The position numbers and the translations under genes are program-made. From NCBI RefSeq assembly GCF_003427025.1, contig NZ_QVAI01000001.1:186001-250000 (forward strand): a stretch of 64,000 bases of DNA, read 5' to 3'. Source of the DNA: Jiangella endophytica (GTDB lineage Bacteria; Actinomycetota; Actinomycetes; Jiangellales; Jiangellaceae). Of the stretch, positions 9,859 to 18,588 are shown one piece after another. Numbering within the stretch: the stretch's first letter is position 1; every line of letters begins with the position of its first letter. The notes beneath the pieces were generated by a model. The model searched no databases, had not been told where the DNA came from, and worked only from the letters and a program-made list of their open reading frames with translations.

Positions 9859-9923
9859 GGGCCGGTTCAGGTCCGCACCACCACCCGTCGAACGCTTGAC
9901 GCGGGGTTGCTCGCGGCCGCATT

Positions 9924-9941
9924 ATTCATCACATGATGAAT
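9924..9941. promoter_or_regulatory. Candidate TetR operator at the ABC exporter start
   Basis: ATTCATCA-CA-TGATGAAT is a perfect 8-bp inverted repeat that overlaps the ATG at 9933. Position and symmetry fit a TetR-family dimer site blocking transcription or a leaderless start. Confidence 0.55.
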
Positions 9942-10661
9942 TCCGCTGTACGGATCCGCGGGCTGCGGGTCGTCCGCGGTCCGCTCACCGTCCTCGACGA
10001 CTTCGACCTCGACATCGGCCGCGGCAGCCTGACCGGTCTGCTCGGCCCGTCGGGTTCGGGGAAGTCGACGCTGATGCGCGCGATCGTGGGCGTCCAGAAG
10101 GTCGCCGGCGGGACCGTCGAGGTCCTGGGCCACGCGGCCGGGGACAAGCAGCTGCGCGACCGCGTCGCCTATGTCACCCAGGCGCCGAGCGTCTACGCCG
10201 ACCTCACGGTCAGGCAGAACCTGCGCTACTACGCGCGTGTCCTCGGCGTGCCGATGACCGACGTCGACCGGGCGATCGAGCAGGTCGATCTCGGCACCCA
10301 CGCCGACCACCTGGTCGGACGGCTGTCCGGCGGGCAGGAGTCGCGGGTGTCGCTGGCGACGGCGCTGCTCGGCGCGCCCGAGGTGCTGGTGCTGGACGAG
10401 CCGACGGTCGGCCTGGACCCGGTGCTGCGAGTGCAGCTGTGGGAGCTGTTCCACCGGCTCGCCGCCGACGGCGCCACGCTGCTGGTGTCCAGCCACGTGA
10501 TGGACGAGGCCGAGCGCTGCGAGCGGCTCCTGCTGCTGCGCGGCGGACGGCTGCTGGCCGACGACACGCTGCCGGGTCTGCTGGCCCGCACCGGTGCGGC
10601 CGACGCCGAAGGGGCGTTCCTCCACCTGGTGGAGAAGGCGGAACAGGAGGTGGCGTCATGA
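9933..10661 (+). CDS. ABC transporter ATP-binding protein
   Basis: This 242-aa ATPase has Walker A GPSGSGKST, signature LSGGQE, Walker B VLVLDEPT and the switch His in LLVSSHVMDEAE. It is the drug/multidrug-exporter type that pairs with ABC-2 permeases. The stop overlaps the permease start (ATGA at 10658-10661), so the two are translationally coupled. Two adjacent ATGs (9933, 9936) lie inside a palindrome; either can be the start. Confidence 0.93.
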   Translation: MMNSAVRIRGLRVVRGPLTVLDDFDLDIGRGSLTGLLGPSGSGKSTLMRAIVGVQKVAGGTVEVLGHAAGDKQLRDRVAYVTQAPSVYADLTVRQNLRYYARVLGVPMTDVDRAIEQVDLGTHADHLVGRLSGGQESRVSLATALLGAPEVLVLDEPTVGLDPVLRVQLWELFHRLAADGATLLVSSHVMDEAERCERLLLLRGGRLLADDTLPGLLARTGAADAEGAFLHLVEKAEQEVAS

Positions 10662-11386
10662 CCCCGCGGATCACCCTGGCGACGGCCGCCCGGGTCCTGA
10701 CCCAGCTGCGGCACGACCCCCGCACGATCGCGCTGATGCTGGTGGTCCCCAGCCTGCTGCTGACGCTGCTCTGGTGGATCTACGACGGCGGCATCCTGTT
10801 CGATCGCATCGGCCCGGCGCTGCTGGCGATCTTCCCGTTCCTGGTGATGTTCCTGGTGACGTCGATCGCGACGCTGCGCGAGCGGACGTCGGGGACGCTG
10901 GAGCGGCTGCTGTCGATGCCGACCGGCAAGTTCGACTTCCTGGCCGGCTACGCGCTCGCGTTCGGCACGGTCGCGCTGGTGCAGGCGCTCATCACGGCGG
11001 GGGTGGCGATCGGCCTGCTCGACCTGAACACCGCCGGTCCGGCCTGGCTGCTGGTCGCCGTCGCGGTGTTCGACGCGCTGCTGGGCGTGGCGCTCGGGTT
11101 GTTCGTCAGCGCGTTCGCGTCGACGGAGTTCCAGGTCGTCCAGTTCATGCCGGCGCTGATCCTGCCGCAGTTCCTGCTCTGCGGCCTGCTGGTGCCGCGC
11201 GACCAACTCCCGGACGTACTGAGCGCGGTCTCCGACGTGCTGCCGCTGTCGTACGCCGTCGACGCGATGAGCGAGGTCCAGACCAGCGCCGACCCGCAGG
11301 TATGGGGTCAGATCGGCGTCGTGCTCGGGTTCTCGGTGGCGCTGCTGGCGCTCGGCGCGGCCACGCTGCGTCGCCGCACTGCCTGA
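10658..11386 (+). CDS. ABC-2 type transporter permease
   Basis: This 242-aa integral membrane protein has about six hydrophobic segments, beginning with IALMLVVPSLLLTLLWWI, and carries the ABC-2 family signature region RERTSGTLERLLSMP. It forms an exporter with the preceding ATPase. The substrate cannot be deduced; the TetR neighbour suggests efflux of a small toxic compound. Confidence 0.9.
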   Translation: MTPRITLATAARVLTQLRHDPRTIALMLVVPSLLLTLLWWIYDGGILFDRIGPALLAIFPFLVMFLVTSIATLRERTSGTLERLLSMPTGKFDFLAGYALAFGTVALVQALITAGVAIGLLDLNTAGPAWLLVAVAVFDALLGVALGLFVSAFASTEFQVVQFMPALILPQFLLCGLLVPRDQLPDVLSAVSDVLPLSYAVDAMSEVQTSADPQVWGQIGVVLGFSVALLALGAATLRRRTA

Positions 11387-11441
11387 CCTCCGGTGCCGTA
11401 CGCTGGCGGGGTCCGCCTACCCGTGAAGGAGAGGGCCCGCC

Positions 11442-12425
11442 TTGGCAGGAGGGAAGGGTGGCAGCCGACCGCAAGGTCTGGCGACAGCCCCGATGATGCT
11501 GCGTTCGGCGCTGCTGGGCGCGTCTCGCAGCGAGCGGCTCCGGCACACCGTCGAGCGTCTCCCGCTGACCCGCGGCGTCGTCGCGCGTTACGTCGCCGGT
11601 TCCGAGCAGAGCGACGCCGTCCGGGTGGCCGGCGAGCTGGCCGGCGAGGGGCTCGCCGTCACCGTCGACCACCTCGGCGAGCACACCCACGACCGTGCCC
11701 AGGCCACGACCATCGCGCAGACCTACGTCGCGCTGCTCGAGGCGCTGCGCAAGGCCGAGCTCACGCCCGACGTCGAGGTGTCGGTGACGCTGTCGGCGAT
11801 CGGGCAGGCCCTGCCGGCCGACGGCGCGGCCATCGCGCTGGAGAACGCGCAGCAGATCTGCCAGGCCGCCGCCGACGCCGGCACCACGGTGACGCTGGAC
11901 ATGGAGGACCACACCACCACCGACGCCACGCTGGACGTCCTGCGCGACCTGCGGGCCGACTTCCCCAGTGCCGGCGCGGTGCTGCAGGCCCAGCTCAGGC
12001 GCACCGAATCCGACTGCCGCGACCTCGCTCACGAGGGCTCGCGGGTGCGGCTGTGCAAGGGCGCCTACGACGAGCCCGAGAGCGTCGCGTTCCGCGATCG
12101 CGGCGAGGTCGACCGCTCGTACGTGCGCTGCATGAAGGTGCTGTTCGCCGGCGACGGCTACCCGATGATCGCCACCCACGACGCCCGGCTGGTCGAGATC
12201 GCCGGTTCGCTGGCCGCCCGGCACCGCCGCGAGCAGGGCAGTTACGAGTACCAGATGCTCTTCGGCCTCCGCTCGCGCGAGCAGGTCCGGCTGGTCCGGG
12301 CCGGCGAGCGGGTGCGCGTCTACGTCCCCTACGGCCCGGAGTGGTACGCCTACCTGGTCCGCCGGCTGGCCGAACGGCCGGCCAACCTCGGTTTCCTCCT
12401 GCGATCGGTGGCGAGTTCGAAATGA
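11442..12425 (+). CDS. Proline dehydrogenase
   Basis: This enzyme oxidises proline to pyrroline-5-carboxylate using FAD. Conserved segments are TVTLDMEDHTT, RVRLCKGAYDEP, YEYQMLFGLR and the C-terminal signature with RVYVPYGPEWYAYLVRRLAE. From the TTG at 11442 (GGAG ten bases upstream) the protein is 327 aa; homologues usually begin at a position matching the ATG at 11493, which lacks a clear RBS, so the start is open. It is the stand-alone type without a P5C dehydrogenase domain. The stop overlaps the proC start, an odd pairing of a catabolic and a biosynthetic proline enzyme in one operon. Confidence 0.9.
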   Translation: MAGGKGGSRPQGLATAPMMLRSALLGASRSERLRHTVERLPLTRGVVARYVAGSEQSDAVRVAGELAGEGLAVTVDHLGEHTHDRAQATTIAQTYVALLEALRKAELTPDVEVSVTLSAIGQALPADGAAIALENAQQICQAAADAGTTVTLDMEDHTTTDATLDVLRDLRADFPSAGAVLQAQLRRTESDCRDLAHEGSRVRLCKGAYDEPESVAFRDRGEVDRSYVRCMKVLFAGDGYPMIATHDARLVEIAGSLAARHRREQGSYEYQMLFGLRSREQVRLVRAGERVRVYVPYGPEWYAYLVRRLAERPANLGFLLRSVASSK

Positions 12426-13225
12426 CCGTGGCGATCCTGGGCGCCGGCGTGATGGGCGAGGCGCTGCTCGCCGGCATCCTGCAGGGCCGGCCCGCCGCCG
12501 ACGTGCTGGTCGGCGAGAAGCGCCCGGACCGCGCGGCCGAGCTGACCGAACGGTACGGCGTCGAGGTGGTCGGCAACGCCGAGGCCGTGAAGCGCGCCGA
12601 CACCGTGCTGCTCGTGGTGAAGCCGCACGACGTCGGGGCGCTGCTCGACGAGGTCGCCGCGTCGGCCCGTCCCGGGCAGCTGTTCGTGTCGCTGGCGGCC
12701 GGCATCACCACGGCGTTCGCCGAGGCGCGACTGCCCGAGGGCGTCGCGGTCGTGCGGGTCATGCCCAACACTCCGGCGCTGGTCGGCGAGGGCATGGCCG
12801 CCATCTCGCCGGGTTCGCACAGCGGCGAGGAGCACCTGCGCGAGGCCGAGGACCTTTTGCGGTCCACCGGCCGGGTCGCGCGGGTCCCCGAGCAGCAGCA
12901 GGACGCCGTCACGGCCATCTCGGGCTCCGGTCCCGCGTACGTGTTCTACGTGGTCGAGTCCATGATCGAGGCCGGCGTCCACCTGGGCCTGACCCGCGCC
13001 ACCGCTACCGAGCTGGTGGTCCAGACGCTGGCCGGCTCCGCCAAGCTGCTACGCGACACCGGTGAGCACCCGACGGTGCTGCGCGAGCGGGTCACGTCGC
13101 CCGGCGGCACGACGGCGGCGGCGCTTCGGCAGCTCGACGAGGGCAAGGTCCGCGCCGCTTTCCTCGCCGCCGCGGAGGCCGCCCGCGACCGCTCCCGCGC
13201 GTTGTCGTCCGGCGAGACGGTCTGA
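12422..13225 (+). CDS. proC: Pyrroline-5-carboxylate reductase
   Basis: This 267-aa NAD(P)H-dependent enzyme makes proline from pyrroline-5-carboxylate. It shows the Rossmann motif ILGAGVMGEALLAG at the N-terminus, RVMPNTPALVGEG in the middle and the family signatures ISGSGPAYVF and VTSPGGTT near the C-terminus. The ATG at 12422 overlaps the proline dehydrogenase stop (ATGA). Confidence 0.95.
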   Translation: MTVAILGAGVMGEALLAGILQGRPAADVLVGEKRPDRAAELTERYGVEVVGNAEAVKRADTVLLVVKPHDVGALLDEVAASARPGQLFVSLAAGITTAFAEARLPEGVAVVRVMPNTPALVGEGMAAISPGSHSGEEHLREAEDLLRSTGRVARVPEQQQDAVTAISGSGPAYVFYVVESMIEAGVHLGLTRATATELVVQTLAGSAKLLRDTGEHPTVLRERVTSPGGTTAAALRQLDEGKVRAAFLAAAEAARDRSRALSSGETV

Positions 13226-13233
13226 CCACGTCC

Positions 13234-14412
13234 ATGCATACCGTGCACGTCGCCTGGTCCGACGCCCTGACCGGCTACGACTTCGGCCCCGGGCACCCGT
13301 TGAACCCGGTCCGCGTCGACCTCACCATCCGGCTGGCCCGCGAGCTGGGCGTGCTGAACGGCGACGGCGTGCACGTCGAGGTGCCCGATCCGGCCGACGA
13401 CGCCACGCTGCGCACGGTGCACACCGCCGACTACGTCGACGCCGTCAAGGCGGCCAGTGCCGACCCCGACACCGTCGACCTCGCGCACGGCCTCGGCACC
13501 ACTGACGACCCGTGCTTCGCCGGCATGCACGACGCCAGCGCGCTGGTGGCCGGCGGGACGATCGCGGCGGCGCGCGCGGTCTGGGAGGGCCGTGCCCAGC
13601 ACGGCGTCAACGTGGCCGGCGGGCTGCACCACGCGATGCCGGCCGCCGCGTCCGGGTTCTGCGTCTACAACGACCCCGCGCTGGCCATCACGGCGCTGCT
13701 CGACGCCGGGGCCGAGCGCGTCGCCTACGTCGACGTCGACGTCCATCACGGCGACGGCGTGCAGACCGTCTTCTACGACGACCCCCGGGTGCTGACGATC
13801 AGCCTGCACGAGTCGCCGCGGACGCTGTTCCCCGGCACCGGCTACCCGAGCGAGACCGGTGGCCCGGGCGCCGAGGGCAGCGCGGTCAACGTCGCGCTGC
13901 CGCCGGGCACCTCCGACGCCGGCTGGCTGCGCGCCTTCCATGCCGTCGTCCCGCCGCTGCTGCGTGCCTGGCAGCCCCAGGTGCTGTTCACCCAGCACGG
14001 CTGCGACAGCCACCTCGAGGACCCGCTGGCCCACCTGGCGCTGACGCTCGACGGGCAGCGCGAGTCCTACCGCCTCCTGCACGACCTCGCCCACGAGCTC
14101 TGCGACGGCCGCTGGATCGCGACGGGCGGCGGCGGCTACGCCCTCATCGACGTGGTGCCCCGCGCCTGGACCCACCTCCTGGCCATCGCCGCGGAGAGGC
14201 CCATCGAGCCCACGACACCGACTCCGGCCGGCTGGCGGGCACACGTCCAGGCCCGCTACCACCAGTCGGCACCCCAGCGCATGACCGACGGCGCCCGTCC
14301 CTCCCACGCCGACTGGTCCGCCGGTTACGACCCGGCGGACCCCCTCGACCGCGCCATCCAGGCGACCCGGCTGGCCGTCTTCCCGGCCCACGCCCTCGAC
14401 CCCACCTACTGA
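13234..14412 (+). CDS. Histone deacetylase-like / acetoin utilisation protein AcuC
   Basis: This 392-aa member of the arginase/deacetylase superfamily has the zinc site in VDVDVHHGDGVQ, the catalytic His pair in GGLHHAMPAAASGF, and GGGGY near the C-terminus. AcuC-type enzymes deacetylate lysines, for instance on acetyl-CoA synthetase. It starts 8 bp after proC and may be in the same transcript. No target gene is adjacent. Confidence 0.88.
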   Translation: MHTVHVAWSDALTGYDFGPGHPLNPVRVDLTIRLARELGVLNGDGVHVEVPDPADDATLRTVHTADYVDAVKAASADPDTVDLAHGLGTTDDPCFAGMHDASALVAGGTIAAARAVWEGRAQHGVNVAGGLHHAMPAAASGFCVYNDPALAITALLDAGAERVAYVDVDVHHGDGVQTVFYDDPRVLTISLHESPRTLFPGTGYPSETGGPGAEGSAVNVALPPGTSDAGWLRAFHAVVPPLLRAWQPQVLFTQHGCDSHLEDPLAHLALTLDGQRESYRLLHDLAHELCDGRWIATGGGGYALIDVVPRAWTHLLAIAAERPIEPTTPTPAGWRAHVQARYHQSAPQRMTDGARPSHADWSAGYDPADPLDRAIQATRLAVFPAHALDPTY

Positions 14413-14612
14413 CGCCGGCATCACCATCCGGCGCCCCACGCCAGGAAGCAGAGCGCCCCAAAGGTCACGACTGAGGACCAAACACACCCCAAACCCGATT
14501 CACTTCTCGATCCCCCTTTCCCATCCGTCACATCCGCCACTACCATCAAGCAACACGTCGCCGAAGATGCGCGTCCAACCCATGGGCGCCACCGGCACGT
14601 CGTGGAGGAGCG

Positions 14613-14831
14613 ATGACGACCAACGGGCCCGAAGCACCTCTCGGAGAGGTGCGATTCCTCACTGTCGCGGAGGTGGCGACGGCGATGAGGGTGTCGAAGA
14701 TGACGGTGTATCGCCTCGTCCACGCGGGCACGTTGCCGGCGGTCCAGGTGGGCCGGTCGTTCCGCATCCCGGAGAGTGCCGTCCACGAGTACCTGCGCGA
14801 TTCGTATGTCCGCGGCATGGAAGCCGGCTAG
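14613..14831 (+). CDS. Excisionase-type helix-turn-helix protein
   Basis: This 72-aa protein consists almost entirely of a MerR/excisionase-like winged HTH: FLTVAEVATAMRVSKMTVYR then VQVGRSFRIPESAVHEYL. The small chromosomal protein occurs beside the bS22 gene in most actinobacteria (Rv0500A position). It is not a phage excisionase despite the fold. The ATG at 14613 has GGAG upstream. Confidence 0.9.
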   Translation: MTTNGPEAPLGEVRFLTVAEVATAMRVSKMTVYRLVHAGTLPAVQVGRSFRIPESAVHEYLRDSYVRGMEAG

Positions 14832-14985
14832 TTTCCTTCCCTTGCGGGAACCGGCTCCACCGAGCGGCCTCGCGGCCGGCAGCGGACGGGCGACTCCGAT
14901 TGGACGACGCCCCCGGTCAGCCGGGTACGCTTGGCCGGTCGCGCGGCTGGCGCGCGTTCAATCGACCTGCGAGTGAGGGTGCCCT

Positions 14986-15087
14986 GTGGGCTCTGTGATC
15001 AAGAAGCGCCGCAAGCGGATGGCGAAGAAGAAGCACCGCAAGCTCCTGCGCAGGACGCGCGTGCAGCGTCGCCGCATGGGCAAGTAG
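14986..15087 (+). CDS. Small ribosomal subunit protein bS22 (AURKAIP1/COX24 type)
   Basis: This 33-aa, very basic protein ([18 protein letters not shown] then [15 protein letters not shown]) matches the tiny actinobacterial 30S protein first annotated as Rv0500B. The GTG at 14986 gives the standard N-terminus. It lies between the HTH gene and the epimerase gene as in other actinobacteria. Confidence 0.95.
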   Translation: MGSVIKKRRKRMAKKKHRKLLRRTRVQRRRMGK

Positions 15088-15153
15088 TCACTCCGACGGC
15101 CGTGCGGGCGTGGTGTCTCGCGCGGCCGTGCTCCAGGGGAGAGCGGGACACGA

Positions 15154-16188
15154 GTGTCCAGGGTTGTCATGGTGGTGGGGGTCGCCCGGTATCTGGGCGC
15201 CCGGCTGGCTGAGCGCCTCTCGGCGGAGGCGAGCGTCGACCGTGTGGTCGGCGTCGATCTCGTCGAGCCCACACAGAGCATCGGCGGCGCCGAATTCGTG
15301 CGCGCCGACATCCGTACCTCCGACATCGGCCGGGCGATCGATCGGGTCGCGCCGGACACCGTCGTGCACATGAACATCCTGGCGACGCGCGCCGACGCCG
15401 GCGGCCGCACGCCGCAGAAAGAGATCAACGTCATCGGCACCATGCAGCTGCTGGCGGCGTGCCAGCGCTCGCGGTCGGTGCGCAAGGTCGTGGTGAAGTC
15501 GTCGACGACGGTGTACGGCTCGGGGCCGCAGTCGCCGGCGTTGTTCGCCGAGGACATGGTGGCGGGGGCACACTCGCGACGCGGGTACGAGAAGGACGCC
15601 GGCGAGGTCGAGGCCTACGTGCGCGGCTTCTCGCGGCGCCGCCCCGACGTGGGTGTCACGATCCTGCGCTTCGCGAACGTGCTGGGCCCGCAGATCCGTA
15701 CGGGCCTGACCGACTACTTCATGCTGCCGGTGGTGCCGGTGGTCCTGGGCCGCGATCCGCGCTTCCAGCTGGTGCACGAGCTCGACTGCATCGAGGCGTT
15801 GCGGCTGGCGACGGTCGAGCACCGGCCGGGCATCTTCAACGTGGCCGGCGACGGTTTCCTGGTGCTGAGCCAGGCCCTGCGGCGGGCCGGACGGCCGGGG
15901 CTGCCGCTGCCGACGCTGAACACGCCGTTCGTCGGCGGCGTGCTGAAGCGGGCCGGCATCGTCGACATGGACTCCGCCCTGGTGCGGTTCCTCACCTACG
16001 GCCGCGGCGTCGAGACCACGCGCATGCGCACCCAGTTGAAGTTCGACCCGGTGTTCAGCACCGTCGCGACGTTCGACGCGTTCGCCGACGAGCGCACCCG
16101 AGGCGGGCTGCTGGACCGCGACCGCATCCGCACCGTCGAGCACGCCGTCCGCAACATCCTGACCGGGGAGGACACTCGTGGCCGATAG
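15154..16188 (+). CDS. NAD-dependent epimerase/dehydratase family protein (extended SDR)
   Basis: This 344-aa SDR protein has a Rossmann N-terminus that deviates from GxxGxxG (VVGVARYLGARLAERL), STTVYGSGPQ as the Ser/Thr catalytic area, and RGYEKDAGEVE supplying the YxxxK equivalent. The overall layout is that of the galE2 (Rv0501) type found next to plsC in actinobacteria. It overlaps plsC by 11 bp, suggesting coupled expression and a role linked to membrane lipids; substrate unknown. Confidence 0.85.
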   Translation: MSRVVMVVGVARYLGARLAERLSAEASVDRVVGVDLVEPTQSIGGAEFVRADIRTSDIGRAIDRVAPDTVVHMNILATRADAGGRTPQKEINVIGTMQLLAACQRSRSVRKVVVKSSTTVYGSGPQSPALFAEDMVAGAHSRRGYEKDAGEVEAYVRGFSRRRPDVGVTILRFANVLGPQIRTGLTDYFMLPVVPVVLGRDPRFQLVHELDCIEALRLATVEHRPGIFNVAGDGFLVLSQALRRAGRPGLPLPTLNTPFVGGVLKRAGIVDMDSALVRFLTYGRGVETTRMRTQLKFDPVFSTVATFDAFADERTRGGLLDRDRIRTVEHAVRNILTGEDTRGR

Positions 16189-17092
16189 CCCGCTGCCCGG
16201 CCTGCTGGACCGCGTCGCGTCGGCGGCCGGCAGGGTCCTGCGCGACCACCTCGGCGTCGACGGCGAACGGCTGGACCAACTGGTCGCGTTCGCCGGCCGC
16301 CGGCTGACCGGCGAGTTCGAGGTCGACCCGTTCGGCTTCGATCCGGAACTGACCGAGACCGTGCTGCTGCCGCTGTTGCGGCCGCTTTACCAGCACTGGT
16401 TCCGGGTCGAGGTGCGCGGCATCGAGAACGTCCCGGAGACCGGCGCGGCGCTGGTCGCGGCGAACCACTCGGGCACGTTGCCGCTCGACTCGCTCATGAC
16501 GCAGCTGGCGGTGCACGACACCCACCCGAAGACCCGGCACCTGCGCGCACTCGGCGCGACGCTGGTGTTCCAGCTGCCCGTGGTCGCCGACCTCGCCCGC
16601 AAGAGCGGCACCACGCTGGCCTGCAACGAGGACGTCGAGGCGCTGCTGGGCAGCGGCGAGTTGGTCGGCGTCTGGCCCGAGGGCTTCAAGGGCGTCGGCA
16701 AGCCGTTCTCGCAGCGCTACAAGCTGCAGCGGTTCGGCCGCGGCGGGTTCGTGTCCGCCGCGCTGCGCACGAAGGCGCCGATCATCCCGTGCTCGATCGT
16801 CGGCGCCGAGGAGATCTACCCGATGATCGGCAACGCGGAGTCGCTGGCGCGGCTGCTCGGACTGCCGTACTTCCCGCTGACGCCGACGTTCCCCTGGCTG
16901 GGCCCGCTCGGGCTGGTGCCGCTGCCGTCGAAATGGATCATCGAGTTCGGCGAGCCGATCCGCACCGACGACTACCCGCCCGGCGCCGCCGACGACCCCA
17001 TGGTGGTGTTCGAACTGACCGACCAGGTCCGCGACACCATCCAGGCGACCCTCATCGAGCTGCTGGAGCTGCGCGGCCCCGCTTTCGGCTGA
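16178..17092 (+). CDS. 1-acyl-glycerol-3-phosphate acyltransferase-like protein (PlsC family)
   Basis: This 304-aa lysophospholipid acyltransferase has block I with the catalytic His (VAANHSGTLPLDS) and later VGVWPEGFKGVGKPF and PIIPCSIVGAEE, which correspond to blocks III and IV. It is expected at the cytoplasmic membrane face, acylating a lysophospholipid. It overlaps the preceding epimerase gene and is followed by a C-rich tandem tract and a hairpin. Confidence 0.88.
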   Translation: MADSPLPGLLDRVASAAGRVLRDHLGVDGERLDQLVAFAGRRLTGEFEVDPFGFDPELTETVLLPLLRPLYQHWFRVEVRGIENVPETGAALVAANHSGTLPLDSLMTQLAVHDTHPKTRHLRALGATLVFQLPVVADLARKSGTTLACNEDVEALLGSGELVGVWPEGFKGVGKPFSQRYKLQRFGRGGFVSAALRTKAPIIPCSIVGAEEIYPMIGNAESLARLLGLPYFPLTPTFPWLGPLGLVPLPSKWIIEFGEPIRTDDYPPGAADDPMVVFELTDQVRDTIQATLIELLELRGPAFG

Positions 17093-17097
17093 GGCCG

Positions 17098-17155
17098 GCG
17101 CCCGCCCCGCCGGCCCCCGCCCCGCCGGCCCCCGTCCCGCCGGCCCCCGCCCCGC
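17098..17155. repeat. C-rich tandem repeat of about 15 bp
   Basis: About four near-identical copies of cgccccgccggcccc follow directly after plsC. Nothing indicates coding; it is a simple-sequence tract next to the palindrome at 17175. Confidence 0.8.
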
Positions 17156-17174
17156 CCGACACCCCAACGCCGCA

Positions 17175-17255
17175 CCGCCGTTGATCTTGGATTAGTTCGG
17201 CCATCTATCGGACATATCGCCCGCGATGGCCGAACAACTCCAAGATCAACGGCGG
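17175..17255. repeat. Long imperfect inverted repeat between convergent genes
   Basis: The outer arms 17175-17191 and 17239-17255 pair over 17 bp. After a short mismatched stretch the inner arms GTTCGGCCATC and GATGGCCGAAC also pair, around a loop of about 19 nt. It lies between plsC (ending 17092) and the HAD gene (ending 17269) and probably ends both transcripts or is a REP-like element. Confidence 0.88.
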
Positions 17256-17268
17256 GGTGCGGACGGGG

Positions 17269-18138
17269 TCAGCGGCGCTTCCGGGCGGCGACGATGCCCA
17301 CGGCGGCGCCGGCGACGGCGCCCGTCCCGGCCGCGATGCCCAGCGTCGTGTTGCGCCGCCGGGCCCGGTAGTCACGGATCCGCCAGCCGCGCTTGCGGGC
17401 GTGCCGGCGCAGCTTGCGGTCCGGGTTCACCGCGCATGGGAAGCCGACCAGCGAGAGCATCGGGATGTCGTTGGCGGAGTCGCTGTAGGCGGAGCACCGG
17501 TGCAGGTCCAGGCCCTCGCGAGCGGCCAGCGACCGGACGGCCGCCGCCTTGTCCTCTCCGTGCAGCAGGTCGCCGACCAGCCGGCCGGTGTACTCGCCGT
17601 CGACGTGCTCGGCGACGGTGCCCAGCGCGCCGGTCAGGCCGAGCCGCCGGGCGATGATCGTCGCCACCTCGACCGGCGCCGCCGTGACCAGCCACACGCG
17701 CTGGCCCTGGTCGATGTGCAGCTGCGCGATCGCCTGGGTGCCCGGCCAGATCTTGTCGGCCATCAGTTCCTCGAAGATCTCCTCGCCGACGCGGGACAGC
17801 TCCTCGACCGACCGGCCGGCGATGAACGACAGCGCCGCCGCCCGCGCCTCGACGATGTGGTCGGGGTCCTCGGCGCCGAGCGCGAACTGCAGCTGCTGAC
17901 GGCCGAACCGGAGGATGTCGCTGGTGCGCAGCAGTCCGCGCTGGTACATGCCGCGGGCGAGGTAGAACAGCGAGGCGCCCCGCAGAACGGTGTTGTCGAG
18001 GTCGAAGAAGGCGGCCGCGCGCGCGTCGGACGGCAGCTCGATGCCGGCGATCGCCTCGGCGGTGCTGGCCGCGACGTCGGCCCGCGCCCGTTGCGACGCG
18101 GCCCCGGTCCGTTCCCTGCGCAAGCGCAAACCCGGCAT
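17269..18138 (-). CDS. HAD-IB family hydrolase (SerB-like phosphatase)
   Basis: This 289-aa HAD-superfamily phosphatase has motif I AAFFDLDNTVLRG (nucleophile Asp), motif II VWLVTAAP, and motif III/IV with DKAAAV and SAYSDSANDIPML. The C-terminus has a hydrophobic stretch (GIAAGTGAVAGAAVGIVAA) followed by basic residues, so it may be membrane-tethered. It occupies the Rv0505c position beside glutaredoxin. I used the ATG at 18138; a TTG three codons upstream is possible. Confidence 0.88.
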   Translation of the reverse strand: MPGLRLRRERTGAASQRARADVAASTAEAIAGIELPSDARAAAFFDLDNTVLRGASLFYLARGMYQRGLLRTSDILRFGRQQLQFALGAEDPDHIVEARAAALSFIAGRSVEELSRVGEEIFEELMADKIWPGTQAIAQLHIDQGQRVWLVTAAPVEVATIIARRLGLTGALGTVAEHVDGEYTGRLVGDLLHGEDKAAAVRSLAAREGLDLHRCSAYSDSANDIPMLSLVGFPCAVNPDRKLRRHARKRGWRIRDYRARRRNTTLGIAAGTGAVAGAAVGIVAARKRR

Positions 18139-18184
18139 GGTCGCCAAGACTAACGGCGGGCCGGGCTTGCGTACGGTTGACTCC

Positions 18185-18451
18185 GTGACGGACTCGAATC
18201 AGCTCCCGGGCGCGCGCGTCCTGCTGCTCGGCCGGCCGGGGTGCCACCTGTGCGACGACGCCCGCGCCGTCGTCGCCGCGGTCTGCGCCGAGCTGGGTGT
18301 GGGCTGGACGGAACGCAGCATCGTCGGCGACCCGGACCTGGAGCGGCGCTACGGCGAGCAGATCCCCGTCACGTTCGTCGACGGTGCTCAGCACGACTTC
18401 TGGCGGGTTGACGCCGATCGGCTGCGCCGCGCTCTCACCGGCGCCTTATAG
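18185..18451 (+). CDS. Glutaredoxin-like thiol protein
   Basis: This 88-aa thioredoxin-fold protein has the redox motif CHLC (GRPGCHLCDDARAVV) near the N-terminus and the cis-Pro segment IPVTFVDG. It is a DUF836/glutaredoxin-type protein conserved immediately before the rex-hem cluster in actinobacteria. The GTG at 18185 starts 46 bp from the divergent HAD gene. Confidence 0.85.
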   Translation: MTDSNQLPGARVLLLGRPGCHLCDDARAVVAAVCAELGVGWTERSIVGDPDLERRYGEQIPVTFVDGAQHDFWRVDADRLRRALTGAL

Positions 18452-18476
18452 AACATCCAGCCCAGAACAGCAACTT

Positions 18477-18492
18477 TGTGCACACGTTCACA
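18477..18492. promoter_or_regulatory. Rex operator (ROP) upstream of rex-hemACD
   Basis: TGTGCACACGTTCACA differs from the published ROP consensus TGTGAACGCGTTCACA at two positions. It lies 97 bp upstream of the rex start. In Streptomyces coelicolor Rex represses rex-hemACD through such a site when NADH/NAD+ is high. A TAGGCT at 18499-18504 could be the -10 element. Confidence 0.8.
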
Positions 18493-18588
18493 AGCGTCTA
18501 GGCTGGGGCGCATCGTAAGTCCTGCCGGTTCGGGTCCGTCACCCGGCCCCCGGATGTCGCCTTCCGCGCCGGCCTACGGGGGAGTGTC

